This document shows positions 52,877-61,269 of a DNA stretch of 64,000 nucleotides, in pieces. Each line of letters opens with the position of its first letter. The first letter of the stretch is position 1. A program made the translations under genes and the position numbers. The notes under the pieces were generated by a model, which saw only the letters and a program-made list of their open reading frames with translations, made no database searches and was not told where the DNA came from. This DNA is from Micromonospora parva. GTDB lineage: Bacteria > Actinomycetota > Actinomycetes > Mycobacteriales > Micromonosporaceae. Location: NCBI RefSeq assembly GCF_000718515.1, contig NZ_JNZS01000015.1, positions 1-64,000 on the forward strand, written 5' to 3'.

Positions 52877-53623
52877 ATGACCTATGACGTCATCACTCGC
52901 GCCCGCCGCACCACGCGCCGCCGGGTCACCGCAATTTTGATCGCCACTGTGGCGGCGGTCTGCGCCGTAGCAGCAGCGGTGACCATCAGCGCAGGCCCGA
53001 ATCGTTCAGCGAGCTCACCTATGGGTCCAGTACTGGTCCGCCCCGAGACCACCTCCACTGGACAGGCGGCCCTACCTGATGACTTGGACTGGATTGACGT
53101 CGCGGGAGTCTGGGTCCCCGTGTCGAAACAGTCAGGTCCTCGCATAACTAGTGACGGGCGGGCTCGCGGGTTCACACATGACCGCGGCGGCGCCGTGCTG
53201 GCCGCCGCACACATCCTGGTGCGCGCCAACCCGCAGGTCGGCCCGAGCGTGTTCGAACCCACGCTGCGTACCCAGGTCGTCGGAGCCGACGCCGCCTCCA
53301 TGCGGGTCCAGGTCGCGCAGGCGTACGACGAGTTGCGCCGCCACATGGGCGTGGCGGATGGGCAACCCGCCGGGCGCCTGAGCGCGACTCTTCTCGGCTA
53401 CCGGATCCTCAGCTACACCGACGACCAGGTGGCCTTACGCCTGCTGACGGAGGCACCGGACGGCTCGGGTAGCTCGCTGATGGTCAGCACCGAGGTACGC
53501 GTGCGCTGGACGGGGTCGGACTGGGCGCTACAGGCGCCCGCCGGCGGGACGTTCGACCAAGCCGTGACCGTCGTCTTGGATCCCTACACCGCCATGTTCC
53601 TACCCTTCAGCGCAGGCAGGTGA
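52877..53623 (+). CDS. VirB8/TcpC-like conjugation protein
   Basis: This 248-aa protein has an Arg-rich cytoplasmic start, one membrane helix (AILIATVAAVCAVAAAVTIS) and an extracytoplasmic domain with NTF2-like character (LAAAHILVRANPQVGPSVFEPTLRTQVVG...VALRLLTEAP...WTGSDWALQAP). This layout matches VirB8/TcpC-like scaffold proteins of Gram-positive conjugation systems. ATG 52877 follows the previous stop by 3 bp. Confidence 0.65.
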   Translation: MTYDVITRARRTTRRRVTAILIATVAAVCAVAAAVTISAGPNRSASSPMGPVLVRPETTSTGQAALPDDLDWIDVAGVWVPVSKQSGPRITSDGRARGFTHDRGGAVLAAAHILVRANPQVGPSVFEPTLRTQVVGADAASMRVQVAQAYDELRRHMGVADGQPAGRLSATLLGYRILSYTDDQVALRLLTEAPDGSGSSLMVSTEVRVRWTGSDWALQAPAGGTFDQAVTVVLDPYTAMFLPFSAGR

Positions 53624-53627
53624 TCTC

Positions 53628-55076
53628 ATGCCGTTCTGCAACCCCTTCATGCCCACGACCTGCGCCGGCATCATCGTTGGCGGCGCCCAAGCCCCGGGTG
53701 TCGTCCGGGATTCTATGGTCGACACGCTCCTCGACGGGCTGGCCGACGCGACCAAGGACGCCATTCAGTGGGTCGCCGGCCTGCTGACCAGCTGGACGCT
53801 CATTCCGTCGAACAGCCTGTGCCCGACCAGCGGTTCGGACCCGAGTCAGTGGGCTACCGACTGGGTGGCCCAGTGCAACGGCGCGGCCGGGCCTGCGCAG
53901 CAGCTGCGTGGGTTCATGCTGCCGATCACGATCCTGGTCCTGGTCGGTGGATTGGTGTGGCAGGGCATCACCATCGTCATCAGCCGTAAGGGGGCGCCGC
54001 TTCTGCAGGCGGTCCGGGGAGTCTGGAACACCGCCCTGTGGGGCAGCGTCGGCGTCGCCGGCACCCACCTTGTCCTCAAGACCGGGGACAGCTACTCGAT
54101 GTGGCTGCTGAACGAGGCGATCTTCAAGGAGTCCAATCAGCCACCCAACGAGGCGATGAGTGCCGCGCTCGGCGCGCTGCTGCTTCCCGGCACGTCGGTG
54201 GCTCCGTTCGTAATGATCCTGGTCGGTGTCATCGTCATCCTCGCCGCCGTGGTGCAAACGATTCTGATGGTCTTCCGCGAAGGCGCCGCGGTCATCCTGG
54301 CCGGACTGCTGCAGCTGGCGGCTGCAGGCTCCATCACCCGAGGCACCAGTCCGTGGCTGCACAAAACCCTCGGCTGGGCGCTGGCGCTCGCGCTGTACAA
54401 GCCGGCTGCGGTATCGGTGTACGGCACCTCGTTCGTCATGATGCGCGGTAACGGACGGGACTGGCTGATGGGCCTCGGAATGTTGGCCCTGTCGGTGATC
54501 GCCCTGCCCGCGCTGTTGAAGTTCTTCACCGTCTTCACCGGCGGCATCGCGTCCGGGGGCGCAGGCCTCGGCATCGTCGGCGCAGGCGCGGCTGCAGGCC
54601 TGCACGCCGCGTCCTCGACACGTGGAGCTGTCGGCGGTCACAGCGCTGGCGACCACGCGCGCTACATGGATTCACGCGGACCTGGTAGCGGCGGCGGTAA
54701 CGGACCCACCGGGGCCATGCCGAGTCCGTCCGCGCCCTCGCCCACGAGCGGGTCCGGTGGGGGTGGGACCGGTAACGCGCCGACGGTGATCGACGGTAGC
54801 GCCACGGTGGGCGGCAAGCCAGGTCCGGTAACACCCACGACCACCGTGCCCGCCCGCACCGGCGCTACCGCGTCCGCCGCTGGTAGCGCTGCGGCCTCGG
54901 GCGGCGCGGCGGCTGGGGGTGGCACGGCTGCAGCCGGGGCGGCGGGAGCTGCGACCGGTCCGATGGCACCGGTTGTCATCGGCACCGTCCTGGCCGGACA
55001 GGCCGGAACTACGGCAGCGAAGACGGGCGCGAACACGGCCAACTCCGCGATGCGGGGCGGGAGTACGGCGTCATGA
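53628..55076 (+). CDS. VirB6/TrbL-like polytopic conjugation protein
   Basis: This 482-aa protein has six or more membrane helices in the first 310 residues (LPITILVLVGGLVWQGITIVI, FVMILVGVIVILAAVVQTILMV, WLMGLGMLALSVIALPALLKFFTVF) and a long Gly/Ala/Ser/Thr-rich tail. This is the VirB6/TrbL arrangement of channel proteins. It overlaps the next gene (ATGA). Confidence 0.78.
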   Translation: MPFCNPFMPTTCAGIIVGGAQAPGVVRDSMVDTLLDGLADATKDAIQWVAGLLTSWTLIPSNSLCPTSGSDPSQWATDWVAQCNGAAGPAQQLRGFMLPITILVLVGGLVWQGITIVISRKGAPLLQAVRGVWNTALWGSVGVAGTHLVLKTGDSYSMWLLNEAIFKESNQPPNEAMSAALGALLLPGTSVAPFVMILVGVIVILAAVVQTILMVFREGAAVILAGLLQLAAAGSITRGTSPWLHKTLGWALALALYKPAAVSVYGTSFVMMRGNGRDWLMGLGMLALSVIALPALLKFFTVFTGGIASGGAGLGIVGAGAAAGLHAASSTRGAVGGHSAGDHARYMDSRGPGSGGGNGPTGAMPSPSAPSPTSGSGGGGTGNAPTVIDGSATVGGKPGPVTPTTTVPARTGATASAAGSAAASGGAAAGGGTAAAGAAGAATGPMAPVVIGTVLAGQAGTTAAKTGANTANSAMRGGSTAS

Positions 55077-56563
55077 GCACCGACCAGGCGCAGATCCGTA
55101 CCTACGGGGGTTGGCGGCGGGCGCGGGGCATGGGGCTGTTCGGCCTTGGACCGATGCAGACCTTCGCCGTCCTCGCGGCGATCACCGTGCTGATCGTCTC
55201 CGGATCGATGGGGCTGCAGACGCTGGCCGTTGCCGCCGGTCCCTGTGTGCTGCTCGTCGCGCTGCTGGTCCTCCGCTGGGACGGGGTGCCGCTGTCAGCC
55301 GGAATCGCACAGCGAGTGCGATGGCTGATCGGCACTAGCCGCGGCTACACCTCGTACCGCTCCGGAGTGATGGTGGCCGGCGAACACGCCTGGCAACTGC
55401 CGGGTGTGCTCGCGCCCACCACCCTGCTGACCATCGAGGACGAGGGTGCCGGCGGGTACGGGGTGGTCTACAACCGCCGGTTGGGCACTATGACGGTGAC
55501 GCTGCGCTGCGCGGCCACGTCAACCTGGCTGGCCGACCCCGACGCGAGCGCGGCGTGGGTGGCCAACTGGGGTGGCTGGTTGGCGAACCTGGGCTACCTG
55601 CCGATCATCGACCACGTCACCGTCACGGTGGACACCGCACCGGACCCCGGATCCCGGTTGGCCGACCACGTCAGCCGACGGATCGTCCCGCACGGACCGG
55701 CTTCCGCTCGGCGGGTTCTGCAACGGCTGGTGGAGGTGTCCCCGGCGGCCGCCGCCGACGTGGAGACGCGGGTGTCGGTGACCTTCAAACCAGACGCATC
55801 CCCCAGCAAAACCAAGAACCACGACGAAGCCCTGGAGGAGATCAGCCGGACCCTGCCCGGTCTGCAGGACTCTCTGGGCAGCTGCGGACTGACCGTCCTC
55901 GGCCGGGCCAGCGCGCAGACCATCTCGGCCATCGTGCGGACGGCGTTCGACCCGGCCAGCCGCGGTGACGTGGCCCGGCTGGCAGCGACTCCGGGCCTGG
56001 ATCTGACCCGGTGGCTGGACTGGGACAGCGCCGGCCCGGTGATGGCCGAGGAGCACCTCGACCGGTACGTGCACGACTCCGGCACCTCGGTGTCCTGGGC
56101 ATGGCATGAGGCACCGCGCCAGCACGTGCACGCCGACGTCCTCGCCCGGCTGCTGGCACCCGGCCCGTACCCAAAGCGGGTTTCGCTGCTCTACCGCCCC
56201 TTCCCCGCCGGGGAGGCCGCGCGGATCGTGGAGAGCGAGGTCAACGCGGCAGCATTCCGGGCGGCATACAACCGGGCCCAGAAACGCGACGAGTCCGCCC
56301 GCGACCATGCCGACCGGGAACGGGCCCTACAGACCGCGCGGGAAGAAGCGACAGGGTCCGGGGTGGGCCTGATGTCGCTGTTCGTCACCACCACCGTCGT
56401 CTGCGCCGACGAACTGGGCCGGGCCATCGCCGACGTCGAGTCCCGCGCCGACGTCGCAAAGATCCGGCTCCGGCAGCTGCGCGCCAGCCAGGCCGCCGGC
56501 TTCGCCACCACCCTGCCCTGCGGCGTATGCCCGCCGCAGCTGGCCCGCCACTGGCCCCGCTGA
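55073..56563 (+). CDS. SCO6880-family conjugation protein (VirB4 N-terminal part)
   Basis: This 496-aa protein has two N-terminal membrane helices (TFAVLAAITVLIVSGSMGLQTLAVAAGPCVLLVALLVL, PrgI-like) and a large cytoplasmic domain ending in the VirB4 N-terminal-like segment (RVSLLYRPFPAGEAARIVESE...LRQLRASQAAGFATTLPCG). In actinobacterial conjugation systems the VirB4 protein is split into this SCO6880 part and a separate ATPase, which follows here by 22 bp. Confidence 0.88.
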   Translation: MSTDQAQIRTYGGWRRARGMGLFGLGPMQTFAVLAAITVLIVSGSMGLQTLAVAAGPCVLLVALLVLRWDGVPLSAGIAQRVRWLIGTSRGYTSYRSGVMVAGEHAWQLPGVLAPTTLLTIEDEGAGGYGVVYNRRLGTMTVTLRCAATSTWLADPDASAAWVANWGGWLANLGYLPIIDHVTVTVDTAPDPGSRLADHVSRRIVPHGPASARRVLQRLVEVSPAAAADVETRVSVTFKPDASPSKTKNHDEALEEISRTLPGLQDSLGSCGLTVLGRASAQTISAIVRTAFDPASRGDVARLAATPGLDLTRWLDWDSAGPVMAEEHLDRYVHDSGTSVSWAWHEAPRQHVHADVLARLLAPGPYPKRVSLLYRPFPAGEAARIVESEVNAAAFRAAYNRAQKRDESARDHADRERALQTAREEATGSGVGLMSLFVTTTVVCADELGRAIADVESRADVAKIRLRQLRASQAAGFATTLPCGVCPPQLARHWPR

Positions 56564-56585
56564 AGCCAAATTTCAGGAGAAATCC

Positions 56586-58027
56586 ATGAAGAGCATCGCT
56601 GCAGACGCAGTCACACCGGCGCCAGCATGGGGTGTACGGGCACCCGGCACTGGACGAGCCAGTCACATCTCCCCGGGCATGGAGTACCAGGGCACCACCG
56701 TCCAGCTCTGCGGACTGTTCCCCTTCGTCGCCGGATCCGGCGCACCACGATCGGCGTGCCGATCGGGCGGCACATGCTGTGGGGCGAGGTCGTCTGCCTC
56801 GACCCCCTTGAATGGCTCCGCGAAGGCCTCATCACCAACCCCGGTGTGTTCGTCCTCGGTCAACCCGGCGTCGGTAAGTCCACGGTGGTCAAGCGACTCA
56901 TCACCGGCATGACCGGGTTCGGTACCAGCGCCCTAATCCTCGGCGACACCAAGCCCGACTACACCCGACTCGTTGAGCACCTCGGCGGGCAGGTCATCCG
57001 AGTAGGCCGTGGCCTGGACCGACTCAATCCACTGGACTCCGGCCCTCTCGGCAGCGCGCTCGCCCGCATGGGCACCGCCGAGGCTAGGCAACTGCGATTG
57101 GAGGTCCGAGGCCGTCGCATGTCGCTACTGCTGGCGCTGTGCGCCCTGGTACGCGGACAGTCGCTCAACAACACCGAGGAGATCATCCTCGGGCGCGCGA
57201 TCGACGTACTCGCCGAACGCCTGGACCGCGACCCCACGGTGCCGGACGTGCTGAGCCTGGTTGAAGCCGGCGCCGACGAGCTCCTCACCGCGGCCCGGGC
57301 ACGTACCGACGGCGAGTACCGCCGCCGCGTCGACCAGTTGGTACCCACCTTGGCGCTGTTGTGCGAGGGCAGCCTGCGCGGGGTGTTCGACGGTCCGACG
57401 ACCAACGCCCTGGACCTGGACGCCCCAGCTGTCAGCGTCGACATCTCCCAGGTCGCCGCAGCCGGGGACCAGCTGGTGGCCGCCGCGATGCTGTGCACCT
57501 GGGCGTACGGCTTCGGGATGGTCGACGCGGCATCCGTGCTGGCCGACCAGGGCCTCGCGCCGCGCCGGCAGTACCTCGGCGTGATGGACGAACTGTGGCG
57601 GGCGCTGCGCGGCGCGTCCGGCCTGGTCGAGCACGCCGACGCGCTCACCCGGCTCAACCGCCAGCGAGGAATGGCCAGCGTGATGGTCACCCACTCCCTC
57701 GCCGACCTCGACGCTCTGCCCACCCCGGAGGACCGGGCCAAGGCTCAGGGCTTTATCGAACGGTCCGCCATCAAGATCCTGGCCGGGCTGCCGCCGCGCG
57801 AACTGAACCGGGTCAATGAGGTGATCAAGCTGTCCGGGCCGGAGCGCGAGCTGGTGGCGTCCTGGGCGGCACCGGAGGCGTGGTTCGCCGGTTCGGTGCA
57901 TCCGGGCCGGGGCAAGTACCTGATCAAGACCGGTGAGCGCAACGGTCTGCCGGTGTCGCTGACCCTGGTCGGTGACGAGTGGGAGCTCTACGACACCGAC
58001 GCCGCGATCCGGCAGGTGCAGCCATGA
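56586..58027 (+). CDS. VirB4/TraC-like conjugation ATPase, apparent single-base frameshift near its start
   Basis: ATG 56586 has AGGAG 7 bases upstream and opens MKSIAADAVTPAPAW...QLCGLFPFVAGSGAP in one frame. At 56745-56747 the family sequence jumps to another frame (TIGVPIGRHMLWGEVVCLDPLEWLR), which runs intact to 58027. The expected ...GAP-TIG... needs one extra base, so one base is missing. The ATPase core is complete: Walker A GQPGVGKST (about 56855), the DTKPDY segment and LGVMDELWRALRG (Walker B). Either this is a recent inactivating mutation, a base-call error, or translation restarts at GTG 56756, giving a 423-aa protein lacking about 55 residues. The stop overlaps the next start (ATGA). 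Confidence 0.8.
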
Positions 58028-59859
58028 ACACCCGGCCTGTCGAGCCTGGCGGTAGCGCCGGCGGCCCGCTCACCCCGTTCCTGGTGCTCGGGCTGGTGTG
58101 GGCGGCACTCGCCCTGATGTGGCTGTCGTGGCTGGCCGGACGGATCGCCGCCGCGGTGACCGGGCAGCCGGCCACTGGCCCCGGCTTCGGGTCGGCGTAC
58201 CTGGGACATTTGCTGCGTACCGAATGGTCGGCGTTGTGGCCCGGCGTGTCCCCCACCGTTATCGGTCTGGTCTACGCGGTTCTGCTGCTAGTTCTGGTCG
58301 GCCTGGTCACCCTCGCGGCGGTGTGGTGGCAGGGGCGCAGGCCCGACGCCCAGGATCCTCTGCCGGCGCTGGCTGGTCCCGCCGAGGTACGGGTGATGAC
58401 GCTGCCCGCGGTGGCCGCCAGGGCTCGGCGCCTACGGCGCGGCCTGGCGGATGCGGCGGTGAAGGAGATCTCGGCCGAATCAGCTGGAGTCGTGCTCGGT
58501 GCGCATCGGCGGCGGCGCGGTTCAGGTCCTCGGCTCTACTCCTCCTGGGAGGACGTCATCCTCGCGGTAATGGCGCCACGCGCCGGAAAGACGACCGCTC
58601 TGGCCGTGCAATCGATCCTCGGCGCGCCGGGGGCGGCCCTCGCTACCAGCAACAAGCCCGATCTGTGGGCGACGACGGCTGCCGTTCGCGCCGAGCATGG
58701 CGGCGTGTGGGTATTCGATCCGCAGTCCATCGCTCACGTCTCGCAGGCCTGGTGGTGGAACCCCCTGGCAGCTGTGGAGGACGTCGAGGACGCCCGGCGG
58801 TTGGCGAACCACTTTGTCCAACAGGTTCGCAACTCGCAGGGCAGCGACGACTTCTGGATCCAGGGTGCCTTGGACCTGCTCACGTCGCTGATCCTGGCTG
58901 CCGCGCTGGAAGGCCGCACGCTCACCTCAGTGCAAGCGTGGTTGTCGGACTCCACGTCGCGGGAGCCTGCGACGATCCTCAAGAGCCACGGGTTCGGTGC
59001 CTCTGCGCGGGCAATGGCCGGCCGGCAAGCCGGCGCACCCGAGACCCGCGAAGGGCTTTACGAAACCGCCCGCACCGCAGCCGCATGCCTGGCCAACCCG
59101 ACCATCATGGCCTGGGTCACCCCACCGGACCTACCGCTGCCGGCATTGGACGTCGAGGTGTTCGTCGAGAGCACCGACACGCTGTACCTGCTGTCCAAAG
59201 ACGGTGCCGGAGCGGCTGCCCCGCTCGTCGCCGGTCTGACCGACCAAGTGCTGCGTGCCGCAGTGACACTCGCCGAGGCGCACGGAGGCCGACTCGATCC
59301 ACCGCTGGTCGCCTGCCTGGACGAGGCAGCGAACATCTGCAAAATCGCGGACCTGCCCGAGCTTTACAGCCACTTCGGCAGCCGGGGCATCATCCCGCTG
59401 ACCATCCTGCAGTCCTACAGGCAAGGGACCAGGGTGTGGGGTGAACAGGGCATGGACGCGCTGTGGTCAGCGGCCACGGTCAAGCTAGTCGGCGCCGGCA
59501 TCGACGACGCCCGGTTCGCCGAAGACCTGTCCCGGCTCGTCGGCGAACACGACGTCGCCGTGGCCTCCCGCACTCGAGACGGCAAGGGCCATGCCTCGTA
59601 CCAAACTTCGGTGCGCCGACAGCGGATCCTCGACCCGGCTCGGATCCGGGCCCTGCCGAAGGGCTCGGCGTTGCTGTTCGCCACCGGCGTGAAGGTGGCG
59701 ATGCTCAACCTGCTGCCCTGGTACGACGAGCCGAACGCTGCGCGATTGACTGCTGCTGTCGCCGCCTCCACCGTCGAGATGACTCGCCAGGCGCAGCGCA
59801 CCCGCGCCGCCCGTCGGGACCGGATGGCGCTGCGCGCCTGGCGGGGACGGGCCGGCTGA
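58024..59859 (+). CDS. VirD4/TraG-family coupling ATPase
   Basis: This 611-aa protein is read from ATG 58024, overlapping the previous stop. It has two N-terminal membrane helices (LVLGLVWAALALMWLSWLAG; VIGLVYAVLLLVLVGLVTLAAVW) and a RecA-like motor: Walker A MAPRAGKTT (Lys189, lacking the usual Gly-Ser before Gly-Lys), SNKPDLW, VWVFDPQSI, Walker B ACLDEAANI and the T4CP motif ILQSYRQG. It would bring the relaxosome or DNA to the channel. Confidence 0.9.
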   Translation: MNTRPVEPGGSAGGPLTPFLVLGLVWAALALMWLSWLAGRIAAAVTGQPATGPGFGSAYLGHLLRTEWSALWPGVSPTVIGLVYAVLLLVLVGLVTLAAVWWQGRRPDAQDPLPALAGPAEVRVMTLPAVAARARRLRRGLADAAVKEISAESAGVVLGAHRRRRGSGPRLYSSWEDVILAVMAPRAGKTTALAVQSILGAPGAALATSNKPDLWATTAAVRAEHGGVWVFDPQSIAHVSQAWWWNPLAAVEDVEDARRLANHFVQQVRNSQGSDDFWIQGALDLLTSLILAAALEGRTLTSVQAWLSDSTSREPATILKSHGFGASARAMAGRQAGAPETREGLYETARTAAACLANPTIMAWVTPPDLPLPALDVEVFVESTDTLYLLSKDGAGAAAPLVAGLTDQVLRAAVTLAEAHGGRLDPPLVACLDEAANICKIADLPELYSHFGSRGIIPLTILQSYRQGTRVWGEQGMDALWSAATVKLVGAGIDDARFAEDLSRLVGEHDVAVASRTRDGKGHASYQTSVRRQRILDPARIRALPKGSALLFATGVKVAMLNLLPWYDEPNAARLTAAVAASTVEMTRQAQRTRAARRDRMALRAWRGRAG

Positions 59860-59885
59860 AGCTAGCTTGGAAGCGGAGGTAGGCC

Positions 59886-61085
59886 ATGGGCGCACCTCGA
59901 CTCAACCAGCCGACATCCCCGATACGCGGCACCGGACTTGAGCCCGGGCGGCTGTTGGCGGCCGTCGAGGCCGCGGTGACGTACTACCGGGCTCAGCTCG
60001 AACAAGCCGACGGCCCCCGGGCCTATCTCGCCGAACGCGGCCTCGGTGTCGTTGTTCAGCGCGAGTGGCCGTGGCGGATCGGGTACGCACCACCAGGCTG
60101 GAGTTCGCTGACGCGTCACCTGCGCGCGGTTGGCTTCACGGCGGAGGAGTTGATCGGTGCAGGCTTGTCGACCGGCACCCGAGGGAAGCCGGACCGACTC
60201 ATCGATGTGTTCCGGGACCGGATCGTATTCCCGGTGCGCGACCCGGTCGGGCATGCTGTGGCGTTCCTCGGGCGCGCCAGCCCTGGTGCCGGGGATGGTG
60301 TACCGAAATACCTCAACAGTCCCGAGACAGCGATCTACAACAAGGGGCGGTTGTTGTTCGGTGTTGCGGAGCAACAGGATCGCCTCAGCGACCGGTGGAC
60401 ACCGGTCCTGGTCGAAGGGCCGGCTGACGTACTCGCGGTCTGGCTGTCCTACTCCCGGTCCCGACGGACGGGAGCGGTGGCTCTTGCGCCGTGCGGCACC
60501 ATGCTGACCGATTACCAGGCCGCGATCCTGCGGAAGTTGCCTGGTGCCGCAGGGGGCATCGTGACGGCATTCGATGCGGACCCGGCCGGCCGTGACGCAA
60601 TGGACCGGGCCTGGCAGCTGTTCCGCCAGCAACGCCTGCCCGGCCCGCTGCTGGTAGCTGAGTTCAGTGCCAGCGCTGACCCCGCCGACCTGCTGCGCCG
60701 GCCAAACGGCCGGGCTCAGCTGCGTGCCGCCCTGCAACGGCGAGCGCGGCCCATGCTCGACACGGTGGTCGACCACCGCCTCACCCGGCTCGTCGAGCGG
60801 TATCCCCGGCTGTTGGAGGACATCGACGGCAGATGCGCTGCGGTACGGGTCCTGGTGCCGCTGCTGTTCGAGGCAACAAGCCCGGATGAGGCGATCCGGG
60901 TCGCCCGACGCATCGTCACCCACACCGGGACCGGGGTCGACACCGTCGCGATCGCCGCGATCGCGCGCCTAGAAGACGCGTACGACCTCAATCCGCCTAT
61001 CGAGGCTGCTGAAACCGGGTTCTGTCTAAACGGATGGGCACACGAAGTCGGTTTGATCGCTTGCGATCGCGACGGCGGCGTGTAA
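59886..61085 (+). CDS. DnaG-like primase (TOPRIM) of the conjugation module
   Basis: This 399-aa protein has the DnaG catalytic layout: RAYLAERGLGVVVQREWPWRIGYAP and DRIVFPVRDPVGHAVAFLGRA in the N-terminal part, then TOPRIM VEGPADVLAVW and FDADPAGRDAMDRAW near residues 178 and 226. It lacks the CHC2 zinc finger and a clear DnaB-binding end. Such primases are common on conjugative elements and help second-strand synthesis in the recipient. GGAGGT lies 5 bases before ATG 59886. Confidence 0.82.
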   Translation: MGAPRLNQPTSPIRGTGLEPGRLLAAVEAAVTYYRAQLEQADGPRAYLAERGLGVVVQREWPWRIGYAPPGWSSLTRHLRAVGFTAEELIGAGLSTGTRGKPDRLIDVFRDRIVFPVRDPVGHAVAFLGRASPGAGDGVPKYLNSPETAIYNKGRLLFGVAEQQDRLSDRWTPVLVEGPADVLAVWLSYSRSRRTGAVALAPCGTMLTDYQAAILRKLPGAAGGIVTAFDADPAGRDAMDRAWQLFRQQRLPGPLLVAEFSASADPADLLRRPNGRAQLRAALQRRARPMLDTVVDHRLTRLVERYPRLLEDIDGRCAAVRVLVPLLFEATSPDEAIRVARRIVTHTGTGVDTVAIAAIARLEDAYDLNPPIEAAETGFCLNGWAHEVGLIACDRDGGV

Positions 61086-61253
61086 ACAAGCTGACGACCG
61101 TCAGACAGAGTTCCGCCGTCGGCGCCTAGCGCCCTCTTCTAGCCGATGAGAGTGCACAGCCAGAAGGTTGCGCGCCTGCCCGGAACCCAAGCCTCACATG
61201 TCTGTTCTGGGCAGCATCACCTGAACAGCGGATCTGGCTCCACCCACAGTCCT

Positions 61254-61259
61254 CATAAT
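61254..61259 (+). promoter_or_regulatory. Candidate -10 for a leaderless TPR-protein transcript
   Basis: CATAAT lies 10 bases before the GTG start at 61270, which has no ribosome site. The start codon would then be at or next to the transcription start. No clear -35 is seen. Confidence 0.3.
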
Positions 61260-61269
61260 CTGATCCATT

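Noticed and set aside
53607-54656. Minus-strand open frame of 349 codons
   Set aside because: Antisense to the VirB6/TrbL-like gene; highly charged low-complexity product with no ribosome site.
59862-60923. Minus-strand open frame of 353 codons
   Set aside because: Antisense to the DnaG-like primase, whose TOPRIM motifs are clear.
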